This document shows positions 34,355-43,938 of a stretch of DNA of 64,000 nt, one piece after another. The notes under the pieces were generated by a model. It made no database searches. It was not told the origin of the DNA and saw only the letters and a program-made list of their open reading frames with translations. The DNA comes from Pyrinomonadaceae bacterium. GTDB lineage: Bacteria > Acidobacteriota > Blastocatellia > Pyrinomonadales > Pyrinomonadaceae. Position numbers and translations under genes: made by a program. Location: positions 49,661-113,660 of the forward strand of contig JANWYH010000010.1 of assembly GCA_025054715.1 (NCBI GenBank). Reading direction: 5' to 3'. Each line of letters opens with the position of its first letter. Within the stretch, counting starts at the first letter, position 1.

Positions 34355-35547
34355 TCCGTATTCCTCAGTCTAAGCCTTAAAGCTTGAAGCTTGATAAAAC
34401 CTTCTGCATCTGCTTGGTTATAGGCGCCTTTATCGTCCTCAAACGTTGCTATGCGCTCTTTGTAAAGCGAATATGGCGAGCGACGACCAAGCACAATAAC
34501 ATTCCCTTTGTAAAGTCTCAAACGAACATCACCAGTGACAGTCTGTTGAGTCTGCTCAACCATTTGACGCAAAATCTCAAACTCAGGAGAAAACCAAAAG
34601 CCGTAATAAACAAGCTCAGAAAACTTTACAGAGAGACTGTCCCGAAGATGCATTACTTCTCTGTCCATAACGATTGACTCCAAAGCTCTATGAGCAACAT
34701 GAAGAATCGTAACCCCAGGTGTTTCGTAAACACCGCGCGATTTAATACCAACAAAGCGATTTTCAACCAAATCAACTCGCCCTATGCCATGCTCTCCACC
34801 TATGAAGTTAAGTTTCGCTAGAAGATCAACTGCTCCGTAACCTTCTCCATCAATTGCCACAGGTTCACCCTTTTCAAAGCTTATTACAATCTCCTGAGGC
34901 GTATCCGAAGCTTTTTCTGGTGATTTCGTCAAAATAAACATATCCTCCGGTGGTTCCGCCCAAACGTCCTCTAAAATTCCGCCTTCAAAAGAAACATGCA
35001 TCAAATTTCTGTCGATCGAATAAGGCTTCTCAACAGATGCCTTCACACAAACGCCATTCTTTTTGCAATATTCAATCAAATCTGCTCGTCCCTTGAAATT
35101 CCACTCCCGCCAAGGCGCAATTACCCTTATATTCGGTTCAAGAGCATAATAAGTTAGCTCAAATCGCACCTGATCGTTTCCCTTACCAGTCGCTCCGTGA
35201 GCTACAGCATCAGCTCCTTCTTTACGAGCTATTTCAAGCTGCCGCTTTGCTATTAAGGGACGAGCTAATGCAGTTCCAAGAAGATAAACACCTTCGTAAA
35301 TGGCATTCGCTTTAACAGCAGTCCAAATGAATTCTCTTACAAACTCCTCTCGTAAATCCTCAACATAGATCCTACTGGCACCACTTCTTAAGGCTTTATC
35401 CCTTAGACTTTCAAGCTCTTCGCCTTGCCCTACGTCAGCTGTAAAACATATAACTTCACAACCATAATTCTCCTTAAGCCATAAAAGCATCGCTGAAGTG
35501 TCTAATCCACCTGAGTAAGCAAGAACTACTTTCTTTACCTTTCTCAT
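34351..35547 (-). CDS. argG: Argininosuccinate synthase
   Basis: This 398-residue enzyme joins citrulline and aspartate using ATP. The PP-loop [12 protein letters not shown] is near the N-terminus, followed by [11 protein letters not shown] and the EGGILED citrulline region. The ATG at 35547 shares its A with the argR stop (TGATG) and gives the usual N-terminus; an upstream in-frame GTG/TTG extension is not credible. Its presence alongside an acylornithine carbamoyltransferase means acylcitrulline must be deacylated by an enzyme encoded elsewhere. argH is also not in the window. Confidence 0.95.
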   Translation of the reverse strand: MRKVKKVVLAYSGGLDTSAMLLWLKENYGCEVICFTADVGQGEELESLRDKALRSGASRIYVEDLREEFVREFIWTAVKANAIYEGVYLLGTALARPLIAKRQLEIARKEGADAVAHGATGKGNDQVRFELTYYALEPNIRVIAPWREWNFKGRADLIEYCKKNGVCVKASVEKPYSIDRNLMHVSFEGGILEDVWAEPPEDMFILTKSPEKASDTPQEIVISFEKGEPVAIDGEGYGAVDLLAKLNFIGGEHGIGRVDLVENRFVGIKSRGVYETPGVTILHVAHRALESIVMDREVMHLRDSLSVKFSELVYYGFWFSPEFEILRQMVEQTQQTVTGDVRLRLYKGNVIVLGRRSPYSLYKERIATFEDDKGAYNQADAEGFIKLQALRLRLRNTE

Positions 35548-35960
35548 CACTTTCCAAAAATCTCCCAAATTTTTCTTATCGCAACTTTTTGATCATCACG
35601 ATTCTTAACCGCAATAAAAACCGTATCATCACCAGCAACTGTTCCTACAATTTCAGGTATATTCTGCTTGTCAATCCTTACAGCAACAGCCGAAGCCATA
35701 CCGCTTGCACAGCTAGCAACAATCAAATTCTCTCCAGCCGTTTCCAAACCTAAAAAACCATGTTCAGCATCCTCAGGCTCAGGAACTACATAAAACCCTC
35801 CTTTCTTATAAATCCCAAGCTCATCAAGATCACGAGAAACGCTCGACTGAGTAACACTAAAACCTGCTTCTTCTAAAAACTTCACTAATTGCTCTTGAGT
35901 CGAAACCTTGTGACTTCTGATTAGCTCTAATAATGCTTGTTGTCTTTTCTCCTTATCCAT
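35547..35960 (-). CDS. argR: Arginine repressor ArgR
   Basis: This 137-residue protein has an N-terminal winged helix ([12 protein letters not shown], then [16 protein letters not shown] as recognition helix) and a C-terminal hexamerisation/arginine-binding domain ([29 protein letters not shown]). Arginine-bound ArgR represses arg operons. The ATG at 35960 is chosen. A longer in-frame TTG at 36011 would place codons on the -10 box. It is the first gene of the arg operon, implying autoregulation. Confidence 0.93.
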   Translation of the reverse strand: MDKEKRQQALLELIRSHKVSTQEQLVKFLEEAGFSVTQSSVSRDLDELGIYKKGGFYVVPEPEDAEHGFLGLETAGENLIVASCASGMASAVAVRIDKQNIPEIVGTVAGDDTVFIAVKNRDDQKVAIRKIWEIFGK

Positions 35961-35963
35961 AAT

Positions 35964-36002
35964 TTGCAAGTTTTCTGCAAAATCAATGCATATTTGCATA
36001 AA
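35964..36002 (-). promoter_or_regulatory. Candidate ARG operator
   Basis: Four TGCA half-sites are centred near 35966, 35977, 35988 and 35996, the first three exactly 11 bp apart. The strongest is the near-palindrome ATGCATATTTGCAT (35986-35999). The array covers the predicted transcription start and abuts the -10 box, as expected for ArgR repression. Confidence 0.55.
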
Positions 36003-36028
36003 ATAGCACAATAAATTTCACCTGTCAA
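36000..36028 (-). promoter_or_regulatory. Strong promoter of the arg operon
   Basis: Minus-strand TTGACA (36028-36023), 17-base spacer, extended -10 TGC-TATTTT (box 36005-36000). The start is predicted near 35993, inside the ARG operator. Confidence 0.8.
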
Positions 36029-36042
36029 ATGAATTGAAGGAC

Positions 36043-36654
36043 TCAAACGCTCAAGAAGGCTTCGACTCTCTTTGGTATGTTTTCACTTGAAAGGATATCG
36101 CTTATCACTGCTACGGAGTCTGCACCGGCATTTAGGACTTGCCGAGCATTTTGCAGGGTTATACCGCCGATTGCAACAATTGGAAAATCACCGACAATGC
36201 TTCGGATTTCTTTTAATCCTTCAATTCCAACTGCCGGATCAGGATTTTCCTTTGTCTTAGTCTGAAAGATGGGTCCTACTGATATGTAATCTATCGGCAT
36301 TCTTACGGCTTCAATAGCCTGCTCTACGCTGTGAGTTGAGTAACCTATCAGGGCCTTTTTACCAAGAAGTTGTCTGGCGTGCCTTGGCATCAAATCCTGC
36401 TGCCCTAGATGAAGTCCATCAGCTTCTAGAAGATAAGCTATATCGGCCCGATCGTTTATTATTATTTTCACACCGCAGGCTTTTGCTATCGAAATTGCCT
36501 GCTTTGCATCAAGGTAAAACTGCTTCGAAGATGTCTTTTTTTCTCTAAGCTGTATGATTTTTGCGCCGCCTTCAATAAGCAAGCGAACCTGTTCAGCGTG
36601 AGATTTACCAGAAATTCTGCAATCTGTAATAGGATAGATTCTAGGTAAAGTCAT
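36043..36654 (-). CDS. thiE: Thiamine-phosphate synthase
   Basis: This 203-residue TIM-barrel enzyme joins HMP-pyrophosphate and thiazole phosphate. IQLREKKTSSKQF, INDRADIA, GLHLGQQDL, STHSVEQA, DYISVGPIFQTKTK and AIGGI are typical. The ATG overlaps the preceding GNAT stop by four bases. No other thiamine genes and no TPP riboswitch are nearby. Its end lies just upstream of the arg promoter. Confidence 0.94.
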   Translation of the reverse strand: MTLPRIYPITDCRISGKSHAEQVRLLIEGGAKIIQLREKKTSSKQFYLDAKQAISIAKACGVKIIINDRADIAYLLEADGLHLGQQDLMPRHARQLLGKKALIGYSTHSVEQAIEAVRMPIDYISVGPIFQTKTKENPDPAVGIEGLKEIRSIVGDFPIVAIGGITLQNARQVLNAGADSVAVISDILSSENIPKRVEAFLSV

Positions 36655-37187
36655 ACGAGAGATTTAACCATTAGGAAACCGTCTTCGCCGTCGTTATAAT
36701 AATTAGGTAATCTTTGAACGGTTCTGTATCCTAGTTTTTCGTAAAGATTTTGAGCCGGAAGGTTACTTACTCGCACTTCTAGTCTTACGGTTATCACGCC
36801 CTTTTTGACCAGCATCTTCTCGACATGAAGAATCAAAGACCTTGCTAGTCCACGTTTTCTGTGTTCTGGTAAGACTCCTATTGTCGAAATGTGCCCGGTG
36901 CCATCATCTTCCAAAGTAGCAAAAATAAAAGCAACAATTTTGCTATCACACGTGAAAGCACAATAACCGAGAACTTTTGGACTTGAAAGCAAATATTGGA
37001 AGATCTTACGACTGTAGCTCTCACCACGCTTAAAACAAATCTGATTCGCGCGATGAATTTCATCAAGAAAATCTACTGTAGCAGGTTTAATCTCGTACTC
37101 GCCCCCTAGAAAATTAGTCTCTTGCGACTTTTGATCTTCAGCCCGCTCATGCGAAAAGAAATCTCGAATTTTCTGTATCACAGCCAT
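36651..37187 (-). CDS. GNAT-family N-acetyltransferase (RimI-like)
   Basis: This 178-residue protein has the acetyl-CoA-binding signature GVLPEHRKRGLARSLI (motif A), preceded by VAFIFATLEDDGTGHISTI. The C-terminal NLPAQNLYEKLGYR is typical of protein N-alpha-acetyltransferases of the RimI type. The N-terminal 25 residues are unusual and charged. It lies between queA and thiE in a tightly packed unit. The acceptor is unknown. Confidence 0.85.
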   Translation of the reverse strand: MAVIQKIRDFFSHERAEDQKSQETNFLGGEYEIKPATVDFLDEIHRANQICFKRGESYSRKIFQYLLSSPKVLGYCAFTCDSKIVAFIFATLEDDGTGHISTIGVLPEHRKRGLARSLILHVEKMLVKKGVITVRLEVRVSNLPAQNLYEKLGYRTVQRLPNYYNDGEDGFLMVKSLV

Positions 37188-37188
37188 T

Positions 37189-38214
37189 TTACAGAATTAA
37201 CATGCAATCTCCATAGCTATAAAATCTATACTTCTGCTCGACTGCATGACGATATGCGCTCATTATAAGCTCTCGCCCAGCAAAAGTAGAAACCATTATA
37301 AGAAGAGATGACTTTGGAAGATGAAAATTTGTAAGCATTGCATCTACAAACTTAAACTGATAACCCGGAGTTACCGTAAGATCAACGATCGTTTTCCCTG
37401 CTTTTATTGCGCCTTCCTTAGTAGCAAAAAACTCTAGTGCTCGCGTTGTTGTAGTTCCAATCGCAACTATTCTTTTTTTATCAGCCTTCGCACGATTTAG
37501 AATCTCAGCTGTTTCTTCTGTTATTTCGCATTCCTCTGGTAAAACTTTATGTTTTTCAACATCCTTTACACGAACTGGCTCGAAAGTTCCGTAACCAACG
37601 TGAAGTGTTATTTCGATACAGGTAGCGCCTCTTTTCTTAATTGCCTCCAAAATTCTTTCAGTAAAATGCAGACCAGCCGTAGGCGCTGCCACCGAACCGA
37701 GTTTTTTAGCATATACGGTTTGATACCTTTGTTTATCTTCTACTGAATCTTCCCGCTTAATATACGGTGGGAGAGGCGTTTTCCCAAGTTTCTCAAGACA
37801 CTGCCAAAACTCACCTTCAAAATCAAAGCTAACTATAAATGTGCCGTCTTCCTTTTTCTCAAGGATTGTAGCTTTAAAATTACTATCAAAAATCAGAGCT
37901 GTTCCATTTTTAAGTCTTCTCGCAGGCTTAGCTAGCGCTTCCCAAACTTGATTACTGACCTGCCGAAGTAAAAAAATCTCAATCTTAGCGCCCGTATTCT
38001 TCCTTCCAATTAATCTAGCAGGAAAAACTTTCGTGTTATTAAAGACTATAAGGTCTTTATCGTCGAAATACTCTGGAAAATTATAGAAAAAGTCATCTTT
38101 CCATTGCTTGGTGCTTCTGTTAAGCACAAGCATTCTGGATTTATCCCTTTCCTGCAAGGGTTCTTGAGCTATCAGCTCATCAGGAAGGTAGTAATCAAAG
38201 TCTTCAATCTGCAT
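37189..38214 (-). CDS. queA: S-adenosylmethionine:tRNA ribosyltransferase-isomerase
   Basis: This 341-residue enzyme makes epoxyqueuosine in tRNA. The start QIEDFDYYLPDELIAQ-x-PL-x-ERD, LIVFNNTKVFPARL, RYQTVYA, GSVAAPTAGLHFT, HVGYGTF and NFHLPKSSLLIMVS are diagnostic. The ATG at 38214 fits the family start better than the TTG at 38226. It follows the S41-family gene by about 13 bases. Confidence 0.95.
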   Translation of the reverse strand: MQIEDFDYYLPDELIAQEPLQERDKSRMLVLNRSTKQWKDDFFYNFPEYFDDKDLIVFNNTKVFPARLIGRKNTGAKIEIFLLRQVSNQVWEALAKPARRLKNGTALIFDSNFKATILEKKEDGTFIVSFDFEGEFWQCLEKLGKTPLPPYIKREDSVEDKQRYQTVYAKKLGSVAAPTAGLHFTERILEAIKKRGATCIEITLHVGYGTFEPVRVKDVEKHKVLPEECEITEETAEILNRAKADKKRIVAIGTTTTRALEFFATKEGAIKAGKTIVDLTVTPGYQFKFVDAMLTNFHLPKSSLLIMVSTFAGRELIMSAYRHAVEQKYRFYSYGDCMLIL

Positions 38215-38227
38215 CGAACGTGGCAAC

Positions 38228-39481
38228 TTATTTAGAGTCTCTTAGAATCTCAATGGCCTTCTTCAGCTGCAAATCTTCTTGTGGCTTTTGTTCAGACTTC
38301 AAGTTCGTTTGAGGCATTTCGTCACCATCTTGATCAATTAACTCTTCAGGATCCACTATGTCGGGAGAATCCGACCTCTTGACTTCTATAGAAGGTTTCA
38401 CACCTGAGTTTACTCTGTCCTCTCCCAGGAATGGCTTGCCACTTGCTGACGCCCATTTTGCGATCGTAAGAAGAAAACCGTCACCACTTCTTAGAGTAAA
38501 GAGTTCCTGTTCTGTACCAGCTCCGAAACTTTTTTCGCCTATCACTTCACCTCGTTTTCTATCTAAGATAGCAGAAGCTACAACCTCTGCTGCTCCAGCC
38601 GTTCCAACGTCAATTAAAATCACCAACTTTCCATCAAACAAATGCTTTGACGGATCAGCCGTATACATTCTCAAAACGCGATTTTCTCGACCGATTACTT
38701 GAGCTATCACACCTTCTTTTATAAAAAGATTGGCAACCTCAACTGCTTCGTTCAAAGTTCCAGCTGCTACACCTCTTAGATCGAGAATTATCTTTTCAAC
38801 GCCTTGTCTTAGAAGACCTTGTAGTTGGTTACGAATGTCTTTTGCTTCTCCTTCTTCAAGGCTGTAAACCTTGATTATCCCAATTTTACCTTCTTCAATT
38901 CGACTTTCAGCCTCTGGAATCTTATAGGTTCCTCGCTCTACTACTATCGTTTGGGGTTTTGAGCTACTGCGCAAGACTCGCAGACGAACCTTTGTCCCAG
39001 GTTCACCTAAGAGAAGCTGTTTCGCATCGTAAAGAGAAATATCTCTAGTTGCTTTGTTCTCGATATACTCTATAACATCACCAGCTTTTAGTCCGGCCTT
39101 ATCAGCAGGCGATCCCTTTACTGTTGAAATGACGTAAAGGTAACCGGAAACCTGGGAAAATTCCGCGCCTATTCCAACAAGCTTTGAATTCTTCTTCGTT
39201 AGATAATCTTTTACCTGCTCAGCCGTAAGATATGAGGAATATGGATCAAGCCCATAAGCTAAACCTCTTAAGGCGCCTGCTCTAACCTTGGATAAATCCG
39301 GTTCTTCAACATAATCATTCTGAATGTGCTGAAGCACACTTTCAAATATGCGCATTTGGGCGCCAGGATCGTTTATAGTTTGCTGAGCTAAAGTCCCGAG
39401 CCAACCGCCTACAAAAACATAGGCAGCTATTAGCGCTGAGAGAAAAACAAATACGACCTTGCTTCTAAATGACATTCTCAA
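38228..39481 (-). CDS. S41 (CtpA-type) protease family protein with degenerate active site
   Basis: This 417-residue protein has an N-terminal membrane anchor (9-28), a PDZ domain (about 95-185) and an S41 peptidase fold (about 195-365). In active CtpA/CtpB proteins the nucleophile lies in G-S-A-S-A-S-E and the general-base lysine in S-F-G-K-G. Here these read GTAGAAE (Gly296 at the Ser position) and SFGAGTEQ (Ala321 at the Lys position), with the usual 25-residue spacing. The third residue, Gln325, is kept. It is therefore probably a non-catalytic PDZ scaffold or adaptor in the periplasm. Confidence 0.85.
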   Translation of the reverse strand: MRMSFRSKVVFVFLSALIAAYVFVGGWLGTLAQQTINDPGAQMRIFESVLQHIQNDYVEEPDLSKVRAGALRGLAYGLDPYSSYLTAEQVKDYLTKKNSKLVGIGAEFSQVSGYLYVISTVKGSPADKAGLKAGDVIEYIENKATRDISLYDAKQLLLGEPGTKVRLRVLRSSSKPQTIVVERGTYKIPEAESRIEEGKIGIIKVYSLEEGEAKDIRNQLQGLLRQGVEKIILDLRGVAAGTLNEAVEVANLFIKEGVIAQVIGRENRVLRMYTADPSKHLFDGKLVILIDVGTAGAAEVVASAILDRKRGEVIGEKSFGAGTEQELFTLRSGDGFLLTIAKWASASGKPFLGEDRVNSGVKPSIEVKRSDSPDIVDPEELIDQDGDEMPQTNLKSEQKPQEDLQLKKAIEILRDSK

Positions 39482-39518
39482 GAAAACCTTTCACTTCAAA
39501 TTTCTTACCCGATAAAAA

Positions 39519-39531
39519 TTATCAGATAATA
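39519..39531. promoter_or_regulatory. Palindromic -10 region between the S41-type gene and ruvX
   Basis: ATTATC-A-GATAAT, a 13-base palindrome in the 60-bp divergent gap. On the plus strand GATAAT (39526-39531) is ten bases before the ruvX GTG. Confidence 0.35.
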
Positions 39532-39541
39532 ATCTTCTACT

Positions 39542-39991
39542 GTGCAAGACAAAAAGGAGAATTTTCCACAAAAAGGTAGAATTCTTGCTCTCGACATAGG
39601 AACAAAGCGTGTAGGAGTAGCTGTTTGCGACGAATTAAGATTGGTAGCCCGCCCGCTTTGCACACTCGAAAGAAAAAGCTGGAAAAAATTACTCAGGGAA
39701 ACCATTGAGATAATCAAAAAATATGACGTAGTGGCTGTTGTCGTTGGTTTGCCACTCAATTTCGATGGAACAGAAAATCAAATGACCGAAGAAGTTAAGC
39801 GACTTTATAGAAACTACTCGTTAAGTCTCGAAATACCTGTTTTTCTGCAAGATGAAAGGCTAACAACTATAGAAGCAAAAAGCCGCCTTAAATCAAAAGG
39901 CTACACGATAAAACAAATCAAAGAACAAAGAGACGCTGAAGCTGCTTCAATAATCTTGGAAGATTTTCTCAGCAAGATTCAATCTGGCTGA
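39542..39991 (+). CDS. ruvX: Putative pre-16S rRNA nuclease / Holliday-junction resolvase RuvX (YqgF)
   Basis: This 149-residue RNase H-fold protein has the N-terminal catalytic Asp in ALDIGTKRVGVAV, a VVGLPLNFDG stretch, the QDERLTTIEA motif and a final Asp in RDAEAASIILEDFL. It is thought to trim the 5' end of 16S rRNA. The only available start is GTG at 39542, with a -10-like box ten bases before it. The end converges with the penicillin-acylase gene by 13 bases. Confidence 0.92.
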   Translation: MQDKKENFPQKGRILALDIGTKRVGVAVCDELRLVARPLCTLERKSWKKLLRETIEIIKKYDVVAVVVGLPLNFDGTENQMTEEVKRLYRNYSLSLEIPVFLQDERLTTIEAKSRLKSKGYTIKQIKEQRDAEAASIILEDFLSKIQSG

Positions 39992-42288
39992 AATTTAGCC
40001 AGTCTCTTAGTCGTCTTCAAAACAGCTTCTTTAGTGAAAGGAAAAGTTATCGGAACACCAGTCCGCCAAGCATCAAATTGATCTTTCCAAAAAGGGCTTC
40101 TCGGATCGCCTGACTGCCCAAGTGGAATAACTAGGCGTGTCTTATCCCAATTACCTGGCATCGTTATAAATCGCATAGAAACAAATGAACCAACATTGGG
40201 TGTTTGGGAACTGCCATCAACATTTTCAAACTTCACCTCAAATTGTTTACTAATTCCAAAAGGGTCTTTAACTGCAGCAAAAGGATGTGAAAAATTTGCC
40301 ACAAAAACTTTTCCCCAAACCCAGTTATCCCGACCAAACTTTTCATCTAGTTTCTTTCTAGCCTCTAAATCACAAGCTTTCAAGAACTCCTGATAACTTG
40401 TAAATTTTTTGGGGAGCCATAATTTAGATTCTTCCTCAACTACTTTAGGAAGCAATCGCAACTGAACTATATAAGACGTTAAGGGTTTGTTTTCTTCGGC
40501 TATTTTACTCGCAAGGCAGTTTGAAATCTCATTTACAAGAGCTGCAGCCTTAGAGTCAGCCTTCATCTTTCCATCCCAACCACGCAACAAATTTAAAGTT
40601 TCCTCAGAAGCTGCCGAAAGGCTTATGATCCGACGCGCTAAATTTGAAAGCGGAATGTTGAAAACATCATACTGAATATCACGGACATCATTCATGGTCA
40701 GCTTTGTATTCGCTTTCAAAAGCTCATATATTCTTCTAGCTCGCCATGGTGGAGCTATTTCTCTTACAATCTGGCGATATTTATAGCTAGTCCCGACTAT
40801 TCTCTGATTCGCCGTTACTATGAAGCCTTCAACAGGATTATAAAGATTAGGAAGCTCTTCAAAAGGAATATAACCTATCCAATCACCATCTGATTCACTT
40901 CCCTTGTAGGGTAACCTACCATCACCTTTACGACGAATTGGAACGCGTCCGGCTGCATACCAACCAATATTCCCTTTTGCATCAGCATAAACGAAATTTT
41001 GCATCGGACCGCCATATCTTTTAAGAGCTGCCTTGAATTCTTCCCAGCTTCTCGCACGATTCAAGTAATAAAACGCTTCAAATTCCTGATTGGAAGGCTC
41101 TCGTGCTGTCCATTTTAAAGCATATTTTTTACCGTCCTCTTCAAGAATAATCACACCATTTCTTGTTTCTAGAAATTCATAAACATCCGATTTCACCTCA
41201 TCAGAAAAAGGACTTATTCTATATCTTATCTCTTCACGTCTAACAACTGGAGCTTGCCAACCATTTGGTGTTTGATACTTTCCTTCCTCATTAAAGTTCT
41301 CAACATAGAGGTCTTGAACATCAGGTCCGACGTTTGTTGCTCCCCACGCAATAAAGTCGTTATGTCCTAAAACTACTCCGGGAACACCTGGAAAAGTAAC
41401 TCCTGCTACCTTTTGATCAGGTAACGAAAGATGAATCATATACCAGATTCCTGGTGCAGTCGGTGGAAGATGTGGATCGTTTGCCAATATCGGTTTTCCA
41501 TCTAATGTCCTTTTTCCTGAAACGACCCAATTGTTACTTGCCGCAAGCCCTTCAGCGTATAAACCAATCATTTCGAGCGATTTTCTTCTAAGCTCAAGCT
41601 CCTTATCAGAAATTTTCAAAATCCGCTCGCTCGGAACAATTGAAGCACCTGATTCAGCAATTAATTCGGAGTCTTTCCCAAACAAAATAACATCGTAGGG
41701 CGTGACGACGTTGGCGATTTCTGCAAACTTTTCTTCAGAAAGTGACGCTTTTAATTTTGCGTATAAAAGGTCCTGTCGCCACGTGGTACTCAAAGCCTCG
41801 GCTAGAATTTTCCCAATAAGAATTGAGTCAGCAGGCTTCCATTCTTCTGGTTTATACTTAAGAACCTTAAACTCTACAGGTAAGGTTTCGTCGTTGAGTG
41901 ATTTTATGTATGCATTCACTCCTTTGGCGTAATTTTCTAACGCCAACCTCAGCTTTTCATCCATAAATTCAAGGCTTTTTTCTGCAATAGCAGCAAAACC
42001 AAACTTGCGCCAGTACTTATCTTGTTCTAACGCACTTTGCCCAAAAATTTCTGCAGTCCTTCCGCTTGCTACTCGCCTCATCAAGTCCATCTGCCAAAGC
42101 CTATCAGAAGCAGTAACATATCCCTGCACAAAGTAAAGATCACTCTCATTTTGGGCTTCAATATACGGTACGGACCTTTCGTCCCATCTGACTATAACTT
42201 CTTTCTTCAGCTCGGCAATCTTCTGAATGCTTCCGTCTTGACTGAAAGTAATTGCAAAAGCAATTAAAACAAGGATTACTTCTTTCAT
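39979..42288 (-). CDS. Penicillin-acylase-family Ntn hydrolase
   Basis: This 769-residue exported protein (signal EVILVLIAFAITFS) belongs to peptidase family S45. The precursor should self-cleave before S251 (LAA|SNNWVVSG) to give an alpha chain of about 230 mature residues and a beta chain with the N-terminal Ser nucleophile. GHNDFIAWGATN and NDPHLPP also match. Such enzymes hydrolyse amide bonds of beta-lactams, acyl-homoserine lactones or other N-acyl compounds. The substrate is not predictable, and a quorum-quenching role is only one option. Confidence 0.9.
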   Translation of the reverse strand: MKEVILVLIAFAITFSQDGSIQKIAELKKEVIVRWDERSVPYIEAQNESDLYFVQGYVTASDRLWQMDLMRRVASGRTAEIFGQSALEQDKYWRKFGFAAIAEKSLEFMDEKLRLALENYAKGVNAYIKSLNDETLPVEFKVLKYKPEEWKPADSILIGKILAEALSTTWRQDLLYAKLKASLSEEKFAEIANVVTPYDVILFGKDSELIAESGASIVPSERILKISDKELELRRKSLEMIGLYAEGLAASNNWVVSGKRTLDGKPILANDPHLPPTAPGIWYMIHLSLPDQKVAGVTFPGVPGVVLGHNDFIAWGATNVGPDVQDLYVENFNEEGKYQTPNGWQAPVVRREEIRYRISPFSDEVKSDVYEFLETRNGVIILEEDGKKYALKWTAREPSNQEFEAFYYLNRARSWEEFKAALKRYGGPMQNFVYADAKGNIGWYAAGRVPIRRKGDGRLPYKGSESDGDWIGYIPFEELPNLYNPVEGFIVTANQRIVGTSYKYRQIVREIAPPWRARRIYELLKANTKLTMNDVRDIQYDVFNIPLSNLARRIISLSAASEETLNLLRGWDGKMKADSKAAALVNEISNCLASKIAEENKPLTSYIVQLRLLPKVVEEESKLWLPKKFTSYQEFLKACDLEARKKLDEKFGRDNWVWGKVFVANFSHPFAAVKDPFGISKQFEVKFENVDGSSQTPNVGSFVSMRFITMPGNWDKTRLVIPLGQSGDPRSPFWKDQFDAWRTGVPITFPFTKEAVLKTTKRLAKFQPD

Positions 42289-42292
42289 AAGC

Positions 42293-43705
42293 TTAGAAAA
42301 TCATCAGGCGAATTTCAGTCATTTCTTCCATTGCATAACGAATTCCTTCTCGTCCAAACCCCGAATCTTTTACGCCGCCATAAGGCATGCTGTCAACGCG
42401 AAGAGAAGGAGCCTCGTTTATCATTACACCACCATACTCTAAGGTTTCGAACGCCAGCTTTGCACGTGCAAAATTTTTAGTAAACACACCGACCTGCAAA
42501 CCATATTTAGTCTGATTTGCCATCTGAATAGCTTCTTCAAAGCTACTGAAGCGTTCAACAACTGCAACCGGCGCAAAGGCTTCTTCACTTACGACCTTCA
42601 TTTCCGTAGAGGTATTCGTTAACACGGTAGGTTCGTAGAAACTTTGTTCACGGCGACCTCCGCAAAGCAGGGTTGCACCACTACTGATAGCCTCATTCAC
42701 CCAAGACTCTATTCTACGAGCGGCGTTTTCATCTATCATAACAGAGATTTGGGTTGATTCTTCCATCGGATCACCTTTTCTCAGTGCACTAGCAGAATTT
42801 ACGAATTTCTCTAGCCATTCATCAAATAGCCTCTCATGAACAAAAACTCTCTGAACCGAAATGCAAACCTGACCGGAAAAAGCAAATGCACCAATGACGT
42901 TTTTGCTGACAGAGGCTTCTATATCTGCTGTCTCATCAATTATCGTAGCAGCATTGCCTCCAAGTTCTAGTGTCAAAGCCTTCTTCCCAATTAGACCTTT
43001 AAGCTTCCAACCAACTTCCGCACTTCCCGTAAAAGAAATCATTTTGATTCTATCATCGCCTAAAATTAAAGGCATTAGTTCTACATCCATTGGAACTATC
43101 TGCAAAGCATTTTCTGGAAGCCCACTTTCAAGAAAAACCTCACCTAGAAGAAACGCTGTAAGTGGTGTTCTTGGACTAGGTTTGATTATTATCGCATTTC
43201 TCGACGCCAGAGCAGGAGCAACTTTGTGAGCTACTAGATTTAACGGAAAATTAAAAGGCGTAATGCCATAAATTATGCCTCTTGGAAACCTTTTCGCAAT
43301 CGCAATTTTACCTCTTCCTAACGGTTGAACGTCTATTGGAACTACTTCTCCAGCAAAGCGCTCAGCTTCACCAGCTGCCCAACTAAATGTTGCTATTGCC
43401 CGCTCGACTTCTGCACGCGCATAAATCAAAGGCTTGGCCGATTCTCTTACTATGGAGAAAATAAAATCTTGTTTCCTTTTTTCAATACCTTTCGAAATAG
43501 CCCTTAATCCATCGGCAATTTGAAAGCTAGCTAAGCCTTTCATTGCTTGGGCTGCATTCGATGCTTCCCGAATTGCCTCATCAATTTCCTTTTCGGAAGC
43601 TTTTGAAACTTCAGCTAAAATTTCACCTGAAAAAGGATTTCTAACCTCGAATTTATCATCGGTTTCTATCCACCTTCCCCCAATCAACATACCAGCACTT
43701 TTCAT
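42293..43705 (-). CDS. NAD(P)-dependent aldehyde dehydrogenase
   Basis: This 470-residue enzyme has all catalytic residues: N152 (FNFPLN), E247 (LELGGN) and C281 (GQVCISVQR). FTGSAEVGWKLK is the cofactor-binding region. The sequence style is nearest to lactaldehyde / non-phosphorylating glyceraldehyde-3-phosphate / succinate-semialdehyde dehydrogenases. It lies four bases after the stop of the acylase's upstream neighbour position, so the two may be cotranscribed. Substrate is undetermined. Confidence 0.9.
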   Translation of the reverse strand: MKSAGMLIGGRWIETDDKFEVRNPFSGEILAEVSKASEKEIDEAIREASNAAQAMKGLASFQIADGLRAISKGIEKRKQDFIFSIVRESAKPLIYARAEVERAIATFSWAAGEAERFAGEVVPIDVQPLGRGKIAIAKRFPRGIIYGITPFNFPLNLVAHKVAPALASRNAIIIKPSPRTPLTAFLLGEVFLESGLPENALQIVPMDVELMPLILGDDRIKMISFTGSAEVGWKLKGLIGKKALTLELGGNAATIIDETADIEASVSKNVIGAFAFSGQVCISVQRVFVHERLFDEWLEKFVNSASALRKGDPMEESTQISVMIDENAARRIESWVNEAISSGATLLCGGRREQSFYEPTVLTNTSTEMKVVSEEAFAPVAVVERFSSFEEAIQMANQTKYGLQVGVFTKNFARAKLAFETLEYGGVMINEAPSLRVDSMPYGGVKDSGFGREGIRYAMEEMTEIRLMIF

Positions 43706-43892
43706 AAAACAACGCTTAAAGGGTAAATTATTTCGCTTTGCAGAGCGTGGAGTTTCCTATTTTCTTCAACATAGCTTGTCACCACCATCTATCTGAAAAC
43801 TTTTTTGATTATTGAATTACCATAACGCCGAATTCTAATTCAACGCGCAGTTCATTTCCATCCTGTAAACATGGAGTCTTTTTGCTTAAGTA

Positions 43893-43898
43893 TGGTAA
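43893..43898 (+). promoter_or_regulatory. Extended -10 box before the cytochrome c gene
   Basis: ATGG-TAAACT about 40 bases before the ATG at 43939. The rest of the 230-bp gap 43706-43938 shows nothing else clear. Confidence 0.4.
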
Positions 43899-43938
43899 AC
43901 TTTTGAAATAGACAAATCAAATTGCAGAGGGAAAATCT

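Noticed and set aside
35961..36011. Longer ArgR starting at a TTG
   Set aside because: Codons would cover the -10 box and operator; the ATG at 35960 gives the standard ArgR N-terminus.
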